64,000 nt of DNA from Marinobacter salicampi. Lineage in GTDB: Bacteria > Pseudomonadota > Gammaproteobacteria > Pseudomonadales > Oleiphilaceae. Both the position numbers and the translations under genes were made by a program. A model generated the notes under the pieces. The model ran no database searches, had not been told where the DNA came from, and worked only from the letters and a program-made list of their open reading frames with translations. Numbering within the stretch: position 1 is the stretch's first letter; every line of letters starts with the position of its first letter. Below, piece by piece: positions 1-8,749 of the stretch. The stretch covers positions 54,213-118,212 of the forward strand of contig NZ_JAAMPF010000027.1 of assembly GCF_011074795.1 (NCBI RefSeq). Reading direction: 5' to 3'.

Positions 1-431
1 CCGTCAAAACCCAGGCCTGGCGAAACACCTGCAACGTGAGACGTATGCCTGCCCATCACCTTGAGGTCGGGCACGCCGGTGCCGGAGTCTTCTGCAGCTA
101 TATACAGGCCGCCGAGGCGCTCAACAAAACGACCCATGGCCTCAAGCAGGGCTTCTGTCTTTTGTTCGCGAGGATCGCCGATAATCACCGATTTACCACC
201 GCCAAGATCGAGGTTGGCCAATGCCGATTTATAGGTCATGCCTTTGGCAAGACGCAACACATCGGTCAGGGCAGCATTCTCGTCAGGGTAGGGAAACATT
301 CGGCAGCCCCCCAGAGCCGGGCCGCGTGAGGTGTTATGGACAGCTATTATGGCGCTCAGGCCGGTTTCGGGGTCCCGGTGAAAGCTGATGTGTTCGTGGT
401 TATCAAATTCAGGATGAGTAAACACACTCAT
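1..431 (-). CDS. Leucine (Leu/Val/Phe-type) dehydrogenase, N-terminal part only
   Basis: The gene starts with ATG at 431 on the minus strand and runs off the left edge, leaving about 143 N-terminal residues. The enzyme family removes the amino group of leucine, valine and isoleucine with NAD+, giving the 2-oxoacids used by the BCKDH complex encoded divergently next door. The protein shows the family's substrate-binding region: a GPALGGCRM stretch near residue 38, then [20 protein letters not shown] around residues 63-82, which holds the catalytic and substrate lysines, and EDSGTGVPD near residue 118. The Rossmann NAD domain lies outside the window. Facing bkdA1 across a 583-bp gap, it probably shares that control region. 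Family assignment is firm; exact amino acid preference is not. Confidence 0.9.
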   Translation of the reverse strand, partial: MSVFTHPEFDNHEHISFHRDPETGLSAIIAVHNTSRGPALGGCRMFPYPDENAALTDVLRLAKGMTYKSALANLDLGGGKSVIIGDPREQKTEALLEAMGRFVERLGGLYIAAEDSGTGVPDLKVMGRHTSHVAGVSPGLGFD

Positions 432-881
432 GGTTAATACCTTCTTGGAGCTTTGCCACCATCTGCAGCATGCTCAGGTTCAGTTGGGCTGTGCTGGCGA
501 TTCGCCGGCTCGGCTGAAACTGCGTAATACAGACAACAAACGCGGTCAGTGACTGATGCAATGCCGCCAGGCAATTACATGGGCAAAGCCCTGCACTGTT
601 TTGGCTCGGGATGAACCGGGTACTGCGGGGGTACGACCTGCTCCGCTGGAGCTTACCGTATCGCGTAGTTCGCTGAAGAATAACATACTGAAATCCTCGT
701 CTATTTAGCCGGATCACGGCTTATGAGGTCGTTGTTGTTGTCGCCGGGGGTTGCCACGGAGACCTGTTTTCAGTGATTGGCGCCCTTTTGGGGCAGACAC
801 TGAGAAGATAAGTACCCGGCACGCGAACGTCAAATACAAACATGCAATTCTCAGCTTTTTCTGTCTGTCCTCAGGTATTCT

Positions 882-898
882 TTTACGTTAAGGTAAGC
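882..898 (+). promoter_or_regulatory. LiuR-like operator upstream of the bkd operon
   Basis: The sequence TTTACGTTAAGGTAAGC lies 117 bases before bkdA1. It shares the TTTACG / GTAAA architecture of the elements before liuR, livG and the minus-strand acyl-CoA synthetase, although its right arm is less well conserved. MerR-family LiuR is known to control leucine and branched-chain genes in proteobacteria; assigning this site to it is inference from similarity. The rest of the 432-1014 gap between the divergent leucine dehydrogenase and bkdA1 shows no convincing gene. Confidence 0.55.
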
Positions 899-1014
899 TT
901 TAGGTCAGTTTCTGAAGTACCCCACCAGGGTTGAGGCAACTGGCTAACCTTAAATGACGAAGCCCTCACAAGGGGTCCATTCGTTCCTCAGACCCCTACC
1001 CCAGGAAGAGGATT

Positions 1015-2202
1015 ATGGCCAAAACAAAAACGTCCGACGTAGTGTACTCGCCTCGATTCACAGACGGCGCGGAATTCAAAATCCCCACGTTCAAGCTTCT
1101 GAAGCAGGATGGCACGCTCTACAAGGGCGCCAAAGCCCCTGACCTTGACCGCGACAAAGCCCTGCGCATGTATCATTCGATGGTTTTTACCCGGGTACTT
1201 GACGAGCGCATGCTCGCGGCCCAGCGCCAGGGACGCCTTAGCTTCTACATGCAATGCACAGGCGAGGAGGCTGCAGTCATCGGCAGCACCGCTGCCCTTG
1301 ATGACCGCGACATGATCATGGCCCAGTACCGGGAGCAGGGTGCCCTGGCCTATCGCGGCTTTACCACCGACGAATTCATGAACCAGCTGTTCGGCAACGA
1401 GCAGGACTACGGCAAGGGCCGGCAGATGCCTGTGCATTACGGCTCTGCCAAACTCAACTACATGACCATCTCCTCGCCCCTGGCGACACAGATTCCCCAG
1501 GCCACGGGCTACGCCTACGGCCAGAAACTGGCTGGCGAGGGACTCTGTACCATCACCATATTTGGCGAAGGTGCAGCCTCAGAAGGCGACTTTCACGCCG
1601 CTCTCAACATGGCTGCAGTTCATCGGGTGCCGGTGATTTTCCTCTGTCGCAACAACGGCTACGCCATCTCAACCCCATCGGTTGAACAGTTCGCAGCTGA
1701 CGGTGTCGCGCCCCGAGCCTTTGGCTACAAGATGGATGTGATTCGTGTCGATGGCAATGACATTCTCGCAGTGTACGAAGCGACCCGGGAGGCCCGCCGG
1801 ATGGCGGTGGAAGATAATCGCCCGGTGTTGATTGAAGCCATGACATACCGGCTTGCTGCTCACTCATCCTCTGACGACCCCTCGGGCTATCGCAGCAAGG
1901 ATGAGGAGCAGAAATGGCGGGACCAGGACCCTCTTCTTCGCATGCGAGCGTGGCTTGAAAAGGCCGGCTGGTGGAATGATGACGAAGAGAAGCAGCTGCA
2001 GGAAAGCCTGCGCAAGGAGGTTCTGGCGACCATGAAAGTGGCCCAGAAACGGCCGGCTCCGCCTCTTGATAGCCTGGTCACTGACGTGTATGACCAGGTG
2101 CCGCCAGCCCTGGCGAAACAGCTCGAAGCTGTTAAAAGCCATATCAGGAAGTACCCGGACACCTACCCCAACAGCGCAGAACAAGCCAAGGGAGGTGCAT
2201 AA
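1015..2202 (+). CDS. bkdA1: Branched-chain 2-oxoacid dehydrogenase E1, alpha subunit
   Basis: A 395-residue thiamine diphosphate-dependent subunit that, with E1 beta, decarboxylates the 2-oxoacids from leucine, valine and isoleucine and reductively acylates E2. The ThDP motif is GEGAASEGD at 184-192 with CRNN at 211-214. The phosphorylation-loop region, [19 protein letters not shown] at 276-294, is very close to the mammalian BCKDH E1 alpha loop, with Ser284 and Ser294 at the positions of the two mammalian regulatory serines. The C-terminal third also resembles mitochondrial E1 alpha (GWWNDDEE region). The ATG at 1015 follows a GGAAGAGG Shine-Dalgarno. One base separates its stop from bkdA2, so the two subunits are almost certainly translated together. 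Confidence 0.95.
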   Translation: MAKTKTSDVVYSPRFTDGAEFKIPTFKLLKQDGTLYKGAKAPDLDRDKALRMYHSMVFTRVLDERMLAAQRQGRLSFYMQCTGEEAAVIGSTAALDDRDMIMAQYREQGALAYRGFTTDEFMNQLFGNEQDYGKGRQMPVHYGSAKLNYMTISSPLATQIPQATGYAYGQKLAGEGLCTITIFGEGAASEGDFHAALNMAAVHRVPVIFLCRNNGYAISTPSVEQFAADGVAPRAFGYKMDVIRVDGNDILAVYEATREARRMAVEDNRPVLIEAMTYRLAAHSSSDDPSGYRSKDEEQKWRDQDPLLRMRAWLEKAGWWNDDEEKQLQESLRKEVLATMKVAQKRPAPPLDSLVTDVYDQVPPALAKQLEAVKSHIRKYPDTYPNSAEQAKGGA

Positions 2203-2203
2203 G

Positions 2204-3181
2204 ATGCCGAAAATGAACATGCTCCAGGCGATCAATGACGCCCTCGATATTGCTATGGCAGACAATGAAAAAGTGCTGTGTTTTGGCGAGGACGTCGGTA
2301 TCTTCGGCGGTGTTTTCCGTGCCACCAGCAATCTGCAGCAGAAGTACGGTAAGTCCCGCTGCTTCAATACCCCCCTGGTGGAACAAGGCATTATCGGTTT
2401 CGCCAACGGCCTGGCCGCCCAGGGCTCCGTGCCCGTCGCGGAAATCCAGTTCGCGGACTATATCTTTCCGGCCTTCGACCAGATCGTGAACGAATCTGCC
2501 AAGTTCCGTTACCGGTCCGGCAACCTCTTCAACGTGGGCGGCCTTACCATTCGTGCCCCCTATGGCGGCGGTATCGCGGGGGGGCTGTATCATTCCCAGT
2601 CGCCGGAAGCCTATTTCGCTCATACCCCAGGGCTCAAGGTTGTGGTGCCCCGCAACCCTCACCAGGCCAAAGGCCTGTTGCTGGGTGCCATCAATGATCC
2701 TAACCCGACCCTGTTTTTCGAGCCCAAACGGCTGTACCGAGCCTCCGTCGGCGAAGTGCCAGAGGGCGACTACCGTCTGCCCCTGGGTGAGGCCGAAGTG
2801 ACCAAGGAAGGCAAGGACATCACGCTTTTGGGCTGGGGGGCGCAAATGGAGGTGATCGGACAGGCGGTCGAGATGGCCGAGAAGGACGGCATCTCCTGCG
2901 AAGTAATCGACCTGCGCACCATCCTGCCGTGGGATGTGGAAAAGGTGGCTGCATCCGTACTGAAAACCGGTCGCCTGGTGGTCACGCACGAAGCTCCACT
3001 CACCGGCGGTTTTGCGGGTGAGATTGCAGCCACGATCCAGGAACGTTGCTTCCTTTATCTGGAATCCCCGATCGCGCGGGTGACCGGCCTCGACACTCCC
3101 TTCCCTCTTGCCCTTGAGAAGGAGTATCTGCCGGATCACCTGAAGGTTTATGAAGCCATCAGAACCAGCGTCGAATTCTAG
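2204..3181 (+). CDS. bkdA2: Branched-chain 2-oxoacid dehydrogenase E1, beta subunit
   Basis: A 325-residue transketolase-like beta subunit completing the E1 heterotetramer. The start is the ATG at 2204, one base after the bkdA1 stop and preceded by GGAGGTG; the frame stays open further upstream inside bkdA1, but an earlier start would duplicate bkdA1 sequence. Family landmarks are the N-terminal [12 protein letters not shown] segment, GEDVG near residue 28, the middle region containing [11 protein letters not shown], and the C-terminal transketolase domain with [12 protein letters not shown]. Length is normal for the family. It is the second gene of the bkdA1-bkdA2-bkdB-kinase operon. Confidence 0.95.
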   Translation: MPKMNMLQAINDALDIAMADNEKVLCFGEDVGIFGGVFRATSNLQQKYGKSRCFNTPLVEQGIIGFANGLAAQGSVPVAEIQFADYIFPAFDQIVNESAKFRYRSGNLFNVGGLTIRAPYGGGIAGGLYHSQSPEAYFAHTPGLKVVVPRNPHQAKGLLLGAINDPNPTLFFEPKRLYRASVGEVPEGDYRLPLGEAEVTKEGKDITLLGWGAQMEVIGQAVEMAEKDGISCEVIDLRTILPWDVEKVAASVLKTGRLVVTHEAPLTGGFAGEIAATIQERCFLYLESPIARVTGLDTPFPLALEKEYLPDHLKVYEAIRTSVEF

Positions 3182-3207
3182 ACTGATATCAGGACAGGAG
3201 AGCAACC

Positions 3208-4806
3208 ATGAGTGATTTTTTACTGCCCGATATCGGCGAAGGTATCGTGGAATGCGAACTGGTCAAATGGCTGGTTAGCGAAGGCGACCTGATCGAGGAA
3301 GACCAGCCCGTGGCCGAGGTCATGACCGACAAGGCGCTGGTTGAAATTCCCGCCCCGTACAAGGGCAAGATCACCAGGCTCTATCATCGCGAAGGTGAGA
3401 TTGCCAAAGTACATGCACCGCTATTCGAGCTGGTGGCCGAGGACGATGAAGCCGGAACACAGACTACTGCTGACGCACCCAGAGAGGAAGCGGTTCAGCA
3501 GGCGGAAGTGGCTCCTTCCGGCAACGATGATGAGACGGAGGATTTTATCCTTCCGGATATTGGCGAAGGCATTGTCGAGTGTGAGGTAGTGGAATGGCGC
3601 GTCGCCGAGGGCGATGAAATCGAGGAAGACCAGCCCATAGTGGACGTAATGACCGACAAGGCCATGGTGGAGATTACTGCCCCCAAGGCCGGCCGGGTAA
3701 CCCAGCTGTACTATCAGAAAGAAGAAATGGCCCGGGTACATTCACCACTCTTTGCGTTCGTTCCCCGGGAACGCGAAGCGCCCTCGGGAGACACTGCCAG
3801 GCCTTCGGCCGCCCCTAAAGCGGAGTCCACGACTCCTGAAACCGATCAGACCCAGGCTGTGACCGCTGCAAAAGCGCCGGACACCGGTCCCAGGCACCGG
3901 ACACCGGCCAGCCCTGCGGTCCGCCGCCTGGTGCGCGAACACGATCTCAGGCTGGCCGACATCCAGGGCTCGGGCAAGGATGGCCGGGTATTGAAAGCCG
4001 ATATCATCGCTCATCTGGAGAAGCCTGCAGAGGCCCGGGATAAGGCACAGCCAGAGCAGGGGTCAGCCGCCACAGCAACCGCTCGTGTCCAGACCCCCCA
4101 GGAGGTCCGGGTCGAGCCCATCAAGGGTGTTCGTGCAGCCATGGCCAAACATATGGCGGCAGCGGCCTCGACAATTCCCCACTTCAACTACAGTGAAGAT
4201 ATTGATGTCACTGATCTGCTGGCATTGAGGACTCAGCTCAAGCCGGACGCAGAAACCCGCAGCTCCCGCCTGACTCTCATGCCCTTCATCATGAAAGCCA
4301 TGGCCCTGGCGGTTCGTGAATACCCCGTGCTCAACAGTCAGCTCAACAGTGAGGCGACCGAGATACGCTACCTGCCCCACTGCAATATTGGCATGGCGGT
4401 GGACAGCGCTTCGGGCCTAATCGTGCCGAACGTGAAAAATGTGGAACAGCTTACGCTGCTGGAAATAGCCGACGAAGTGGCAAGGCTGACGGAGGCTGCC
4501 CGCTCGGGTAGGGTAAGCCAGGAGGACCTCAGGGGTGGCACCATTACGATTTCCAATATCGGCGCCCTTGGTGGTACTTACGCCGCGCCTATTATCAATG
4601 CCCCGGAAGTGGCGATCGTAGCCATCGGCCGCACCCAGAAGCTGCCGCGCTTCGATGGGGCGGGCCAGGTGGTAGAGCGGTCAATCATGACGATCAGTTG
4701 GGCGGGGGATCATCGCATCATTGACGGAGGCACCATCGCGCGGTTCTGCAACCTCTGGAAAGGCTATCTGGAGTCGCCCCAGTCCATGCTCCTGCACCTG
4801 GGCTGA
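3208..4806 (+). CDS. bkdB: Branched-chain 2-oxoacid dehydrogenase E2 (dihydrolipoyl acyltransferase) with two lipoyl domains
   Basis: A 532-residue E2 core protein that carries acyl groups on lipoyl-lysine and transfers them to CoA. Two lipoyl domains are visible: residues about 1-78 with VMTDKALVEI (Lys42), and about 112-187 with VMTDKAMVEI (Lys151). They are near copies, which suggests an internal duplication. A peripheral-subunit-binding domain sits at about 230-271 (SPAVRRLVREHDL, GSGKDGRVLKADI). The catalytic domain fills the rest and carries DHRIIDG with His502 and Asp506. Proline/alanine/glutamate-rich linkers join the parts. The ATG at 3208 follows an AGGAGAG site, 26 bases after bkdA2. 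No E3 gene lies nearby, so lipoamide dehydrogenase must come from another locus. Confidence 0.94.
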   Translation: MSDFLLPDIGEGIVECELVKWLVSEGDLIEEDQPVAEVMTDKALVEIPAPYKGKITRLYHREGEIAKVHAPLFELVAEDDEAGTQTTADAPREEAVQQAEVAPSGNDDETEDFILPDIGEGIVECEVVEWRVAEGDEIEEDQPIVDVMTDKAMVEITAPKAGRVTQLYYQKEEMARVHSPLFAFVPREREAPSGDTARPSAAPKAESTTPETDQTQAVTAAKAPDTGPRHRTPASPAVRRLVREHDLRLADIQGSGKDGRVLKADIIAHLEKPAEARDKAQPEQGSAATATARVQTPQEVRVEPIKGVRAAMAKHMAAAASTIPHFNYSEDIDVTDLLALRTQLKPDAETRSSRLTLMPFIMKAMALAVREYPVLNSQLNSEATEIRYLPHCNIGMAVDSASGLIVPNVKNVEQLTLLEIADEVARLTEAARSGRVSQEDLRGGTITISNIGALGGTYAAPIINAPEVAIVAIGRTQKLPRFDGAGQVVERSIMTISWAGDHRIIDGGTIARFCNLWKGYLESPQSMLLHLG

Positions 4807-4815
4807 CGGCCAATC

Positions 4816-6660
4816 ATGACCGAGCAGGCCCAACTGCAGCAGTTCTATATTCCGGAAGAGCAGTCTGTTTACCTGCTGAGCCAGGATGACGCCCGCAAGC
4901 TCAAGGACTGGGTGGCGCTCTGTGCCACCCAGCTTGAGCAACTGGGCTACCGGAACATCGAAATGATCGGCAAGGGCGCCTACGGCTTTGTATTTGCGGG
5001 CATTCTTGAGCAACCGGGTGCAAGCCAGCTGGAGCATGTATTCAAGTTCACCCGGGTCACCCTGCCCCAGCGTCTGCAGGACCGTCTCGAAGAAGAAGCC
5101 TTCATGCTGGAACAGGTGGAGCACCCCAGGGTGCCCCGCCTGATCTCCTATCAACGGGCCGGCAACCAGCCCATCCTGGTGATGGAGCGCGCGCCCGGCA
5201 TCAACCTGGAAGAGGTCTCCCTCCGGGAGGGTCGGCTCAAACCCCGGCTGATCATACGCATTGCAGCGCAGCTGGCTGACATTCTGCGCAGCCTACGCCG
5301 GGAATCGCCAGGCAGCCGGGGCCCCATCGTTCACGGTGACATCAAACCGTCCAATCTGGTCTTTGAGCATGCCACCGAAACCATCGCCCTAATCGACTGG
5401 GGCTCATCGGTGTTTGCGCAACTGGACGCCAACCTGCAGTTCCTCAGTACCAACGTGATGGAGTTGATGTCCGACAATCTGCAACAAACCAACGCCCGCC
5501 TGGGGGATGTCTACTTCATTGGCGAAGAACAGCTCAACGGCGGCCTCTCATCTCCGCGCTTTGACGAACAGGGCGTCGCCGGCACCCTCTATGCTCTGGC
5601 TTCAGCCCAGTCATGCCGCTTCGGGCACCAGGCCATTCCGCCGACATCCCTGGGCCTGCCCATGGAGTTTGCCCGCATGCTCGAAGGCATGCTCGACCCG
5701 GACCCCACAAAGCGCCTGCAGGCCGGGGACTACTACCTGCGGGAGATGCCCAGGCTGGCACGTACGGTGATGATCGACCTGCCTGAACTACCGGACCCGG
5801 CCCTGGTCCCGGTCTGGCTGCGACCATCGGAACGGGATATCGACACGGTAGTCTACAGCTCCCGCAAATCCTTTCTGCGTCAAGAGGGAGCCCCCCAGAC
5901 CCTAAGCGACGTCAATGACGTGCAACTTGACCGCTACTACAAGAACTTCATGCAGGGCATGGGCGAAACCGAAAAGGCTTTTCTGGCGGCGGTCAGCCGG
6001 CTCGGACGCTACCCTGTGGTCGGCGGCCTGGCCGTGCGCTGGGAAGCTGATGGCATCTATGTAGACACCTCACTGAACCTACACGACCCCGCCTTGAAAA
6101 CGGCCTTCGTCACGGCGGTGAACAACATGGTGAACCTGGCCCGCGCCATCTACCGCCAGGGTATTTTCAAGAGCTGTCTGTTCAACGCCCGCGATACCCT
6201 TCACATAGATCGTGCGAGCCCGGAAGAGCCGTTTATTGTGGCGCCGGGCATGACCCTGCCCTATGAAATCAGCGCTGCGCCAGAGGTTGAGGACCGCTCC
6301 CGGGTGCATTCCTACTTTGAAGACGGCCCCGACCCGGAAGAATTCCTGACCCTGCCCCCGGCCATCATCCGATCCCTTGAGGCCCTCAACTCAATTCATC
6401 ACACCGGTATGATCATCTTCGAAGCGCTACCGGAGCACCTTAAGATTCACAGCCACTACCGTCTTCTGGACCCCGGTAAGGAAGCGGAATTTCAGCACCG
6501 GCTTGATGAGATTCTTGCTGCCGTAAGCCAGATCATGGGTCTCGGCGTTTCCGGTTTCATGAAAATGCCCTACAAGGACACCAAATTTTTCTCCCATATC
6601 GAACGACTACCAGAGCGGTACTACCCGAAGAACCCCTACCTATCAGCGGATCAGACCTGA
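4816..6660 (+). CDS. Hanks-type serine/threonine protein kinase-like protein in the bkd operon
   Basis: A 614-residue protein starting 9 bases after the bkdB stop, so almost surely cotranscribed with the BCKDH genes. The N-terminal two-thirds of residues 40-320 form a eukaryotic-type kinase fold: glycine-rich loop GKGAYGFVF at 52-60, a candidate ATP-binding lysine at 77 (VFKFTRV), catalytic loop HGDIKPSN at 173-180, and DWG at 194-196 in place of DFG. All main catalytic residues seem present, so activity is plausible. Residues about 325-614 belong to no domain I recognise. There is no clear signal peptide or membrane span, so it should be cytosolic. Mammalian BCKDH is controlled by an unrelated GHKL-type kinase, so a role here in phosphorylating E1 alpha is only inference from position. 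A phosphotransferase with some other substrate is the main alternative. Confidence 0.8.
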   Translation: MTEQAQLQQFYIPEEQSVYLLSQDDARKLKDWVALCATQLEQLGYRNIEMIGKGAYGFVFAGILEQPGASQLEHVFKFTRVTLPQRLQDRLEEEAFMLEQVEHPRVPRLISYQRAGNQPILVMERAPGINLEEVSLREGRLKPRLIIRIAAQLADILRSLRRESPGSRGPIVHGDIKPSNLVFEHATETIALIDWGSSVFAQLDANLQFLSTNVMELMSDNLQQTNARLGDVYFIGEEQLNGGLSSPRFDEQGVAGTLYALASAQSCRFGHQAIPPTSLGLPMEFARMLEGMLDPDPTKRLQAGDYYLREMPRLARTVMIDLPELPDPALVPVWLRPSERDIDTVVYSSRKSFLRQEGAPQTLSDVNDVQLDRYYKNFMQGMGETEKAFLAAVSRLGRYPVVGGLAVRWEADGIYVDTSLNLHDPALKTAFVTAVNNMVNLARAIYRQGIFKSCLFNARDTLHIDRASPEEPFIVAPGMTLPYEISAAPEVEDRSRVHSYFEDGPDPEEFLTLPPAIIRSLEALNSIHHTGMIIFEALPEHLKIHSHYRLLDPGKEAEFQHRLDEILAAVSQIMGLGVSGFMKMPYKDTKFFSHIERLPERYYPKNPYLSADQT

Positions 6661-6788
6661 GGCACCCCGGACCCGTCGGGGAAGAACCCGGCTCAGGCCC
6701 GATCTCAGGCTTGTCTGCGGTAAAATGCCATCCATGAGCCGGCTTGAGCCAATTCTTCAGATTTAACTCACACAAAGCCTAAAACCGC

Positions 6789-6805
6789 TTTACGTTTACG
6801 TAAAC
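6789..6805 (+). promoter_or_regulatory. LiuR operator upstream of liuR and the leucine operon
   Basis: TTTACGTTTACGTAAAC, a direct TTTACG repeat whose right half forms the palindrome TTTACGTAAA, lies 33 bases before the liuR start. It is the best-conserved of four such elements here and sits where autoregulation by the MerR-family LiuR is expected. The first TTTACG could be a -35 box with a TAACCT -10 box 17 bases downstream. The operator call is inference from motif recurrence and position. Confidence 0.7.
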
Positions 6806-6837
6806 TTTATCTAACCTTGGGGAAAAAGGTGTATTCC

Positions 6838-7287
6838 ATGTCGACCAAAAAAACTTACAGCATCAGTGAACTTGCCCGTGAGTTCGATGTAACCACACGG
6901 AGCATGCGCTTTTACGAAGACCAGGGATTGCTGAAACCCGGCCGTAGAGGACAGACCCGTATTTTTAGCTCGAAGGATCGGGTCCGCCTCAAACTGATTC
7001 TTCGCGGCAAACGCATGGGCTTCTCCCTGGCGGAAACAAAAGAGTTGTTCGACCTGTGGGATGAGACTCTGAGTGGCAACGAAAAGCAGCTGCACCTGAT
7101 GCTCGAAACCCTGGCCCGTAAACGGGCCCAGCTGGAACAGCAGAAAAACGACATCGCCATGGCGGAAATTGAGATGGATACAGCGGAAGCCCGGTGCATC
7201 GAAGCCCTGAAAATTCTTGAAGAGAAGAAAGAGAAAATGAGGGTCTCCAAGGTCCCCACTCAGGACACTCAGGATACCCAGGCATAA
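6838..7287 (+). CDS. liuR: MerR-family transcriptional regulator LiuR
   Basis: A 149-residue regulator with an N-terminal MerR winged helix-turn-helix (YSISELAREFDVTTRSMRFYEDQGLL) and a long coiled dimerisation helix (LETLARKRAQLEQQKNDI). LiuR proteins control leucine and branched-chain catabolic genes in proteobacteria. I chose the ATG at 6838, which has an AAAGGTG ribosome site at good spacing; a TTG at 6817 would add seven residues but lacks one. It lies first in the leucine operon, about 100 bases ahead of liuA. There are no cysteine clusters typical of metal-sensing MerR proteins, consistent with a metabolite ligand. Confidence 0.9.
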   Translation: MSTKKTYSISELAREFDVTTRSMRFYEDQGLLKPGRRGQTRIFSSKDRVRLKLILRGKRMGFSLAETKELFDLWDETLSGNEKQLHLMLETLARKRAQLEQQKNDIAMAEIEMDTAEARCIEALKILEEKKEKMRVSKVPTQDTQDTQA

Positions 7288-7386
7288 ACGAACACAGGGT
7301 TCTGGCCGATCAGCACATGGCTGTCGGCCTGAGCACCCGTTCGCTACGTCAAAAACAAGCACAGCAAAATCAAAAAGGGAATGACC

Positions 7387-8553
7387 ATGATTTCACAGTA
7401 TTCCGAGTTCAACTTCGGCCTGGGTGAAACGATCGACATGTTGCGCGAGCAGATTAACGGCTTTGCCGCCCAGGAAATCGCTCCCCGCGCCGCTGACATC
7501 GACCATGAAAACCTCTTCCCCAATGACCTGTGGAAGAAGTTTGGCGACATGGGACTGCTGGGCATAACCGCCGACGAAGCCTACGGTGGCTCCGGCATGG
7601 GCTACCTGGCACACGTGATTGCGATGGAAGAAATCAGCCGCGCGTCTGCCTCCGTTGGCCTGTCCTACGGCGCGCACTCCAACCTGTGCGTCAACCAGAT
7701 CAACCGTAACGGCACCGACGAGCAAAAAGAAAAGTACCTGCCCAAGCTCATCAGCGGTGAACACATCGGCGCCCTGGCCATGTCCGAACCCAACGCAGGC
7801 TCCGACGTGGTGTCCATGAAACTCAGCGCCAAAGACGCCGGCGACCATTATGTGCTCAACGGCAGCAAGATGTGGATCACCAACGGCCCCGACGCCCATG
7901 TCTACGTCATCTACGCCAAAACCGACCCGGCCGCTGGCCCCCGCGGCATTACCGCGTTTATCGTCGAACGCGACACCCCCGGATTCAGCCAGGCCCAGAA
8001 ACTGGACAAACTCGGCATGCGCGGCTCCAACACCTGTGAGCTGGTGTTCGAAGACGCCAAAGTACCCAAGGAAAACATCATGGGTGGCCTGGGCAACGGC
8101 GCCAAGGTACTGATGAGCGGCCTCGACTACGAACGCCTCGTCCTCGCCGGCGGCCCGCTGGGCATCATGCAGGCGGCCATGGACGTGGTGGTTCCCTACA
8201 TCCGCGAACGCAAACAGTTCGGCCAGGCCATCGGTGAGTTTGAACTGGTTCAGGGCAAAGTAGCTGACATGTACACCACCATGAACACGGCCAAGTCCTA
8301 CGTCTACATGGTCGCCATGTCCGCCGACCGCGGCAACACCACGCGCAAGGATGCCGCCGGTGCCATTCTCTATTCCGCCGAAATGGCCACCAAACTGGCG
8401 CTGGACTCGATCCAACTGCTGGGCGGTAACGGGTACATCAATGAGTATCCTACCGGTCGACTGTTGCGGGACGCCAAGCTGTATGAGATCGGCGCCGGGA
8501 CCTCCGAGATTCGCCGGATGCTGATCGGTCGTGAGCTGTACCTGAACAACTAA
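7387..8553 (+). CDS. liuA: Isovaleryl-CoA dehydrogenase
   Basis: A 388-residue FAD-dependent acyl-CoA dehydrogenase that oxidises isovaleryl-CoA to 3-methylcrotonyl-CoA, the first committed step of leucine breakdown, passing electrons to ETF. The segment [16 protein letters not shown] matches isovaleryl-CoA dehydrogenases: its glutamate (Glu249) is at the family-specific catalytic base position in helix G, not the C-terminal position used by most acyl-CoA dehydrogenases. The FAD/substrate region ([19 protein letters not shown]) and the C-terminal [32 protein letters not shown] pattern, described here in part only, are typical. Two ATGs lie in frame (7381 and 7387); the second has the better spacing from AAAGGGA. 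Confidence 0.95.
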   Translation: MISQYSEFNFGLGETIDMLREQINGFAAQEIAPRAADIDHENLFPNDLWKKFGDMGLLGITADEAYGGSGMGYLAHVIAMEEISRASASVGLSYGAHSNLCVNQINRNGTDEQKEKYLPKLISGEHIGALAMSEPNAGSDVVSMKLSAKDAGDHYVLNGSKMWITNGPDAHVYVIYAKTDPAAGPRGITAFIVERDTPGFSQAQKLDKLGMRGSNTCELVFEDAKVPKENIMGGLGNGAKVLMSGLDYERLVLAGGPLGIMQAAMDVVVPYIRERKQFGQAIGEFELVQGKVADMYTTMNTAKSYVYMVAMSADRGNTTRKDAAGAILYSAEMATKLALDSIQLLGGNGYINEYPTGRLLRDAKLYEIGAGTSEIRRMLIGRELYLNN

Positions 8554-8618
8554 AAAAAGCAGCTTCAAGCTACTGGCTTTTAATGTCTAAAAGGCCAGTT
8601 CCCAAAGCATGACGAGGG

Positions 8619-8718
8619 CTGGCGGGGTATCGCTCAAGGAATTTTGAAGGCCAGGGATGGCCTGAAACAAGCGCACAGGGATGTGCTCGCAGCGGTTCCT
8701 GAAGCGATACCCCGCCAG
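8619..8718. repeat. Cloverleaf-like inverted repeat element, about 100 bp
   Basis: Outer arms at 8619-8641 and 8696-8718 are nearly perfect inverted copies (CTGGCGGGGTATCGCT followed by CAAGGAA or TCAGGAA). Between them sit two small hairpins with the same GGGA loop: AGGCCA-GGGA-TGGCCT at 8648-8663 and GCACA-GGGA-TGTGC at 8673-8686. The whole can fold as a stem with two side hairpins. It lies in the 196-base gap between liuA and liuB, inside the operon. It looks like a dispersed intergenic repeat of the REP/MITE kind, but no second copy was found in this window. Confidence 0.75.
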
Positions 8719-8749
8719 ACCCGAAGCCCCGACCCTTGAGGCCCGGAAA

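Noticed and set aside
409..717. A 102-codon minus-strand frame in the leucine dehydrogenase/bkd gap
   Set aside because: It overlaps the well-supported start of leucine dehydrogenase on the same strand in another frame and its predicted protein has no recognisable features.
8681..8749. Upstream extension of liuB
   Set aside because: The extension starts inside the inverted repeat and adds residues unlike the family N terminus; the ATG at 8750 fits length and ribosome site.
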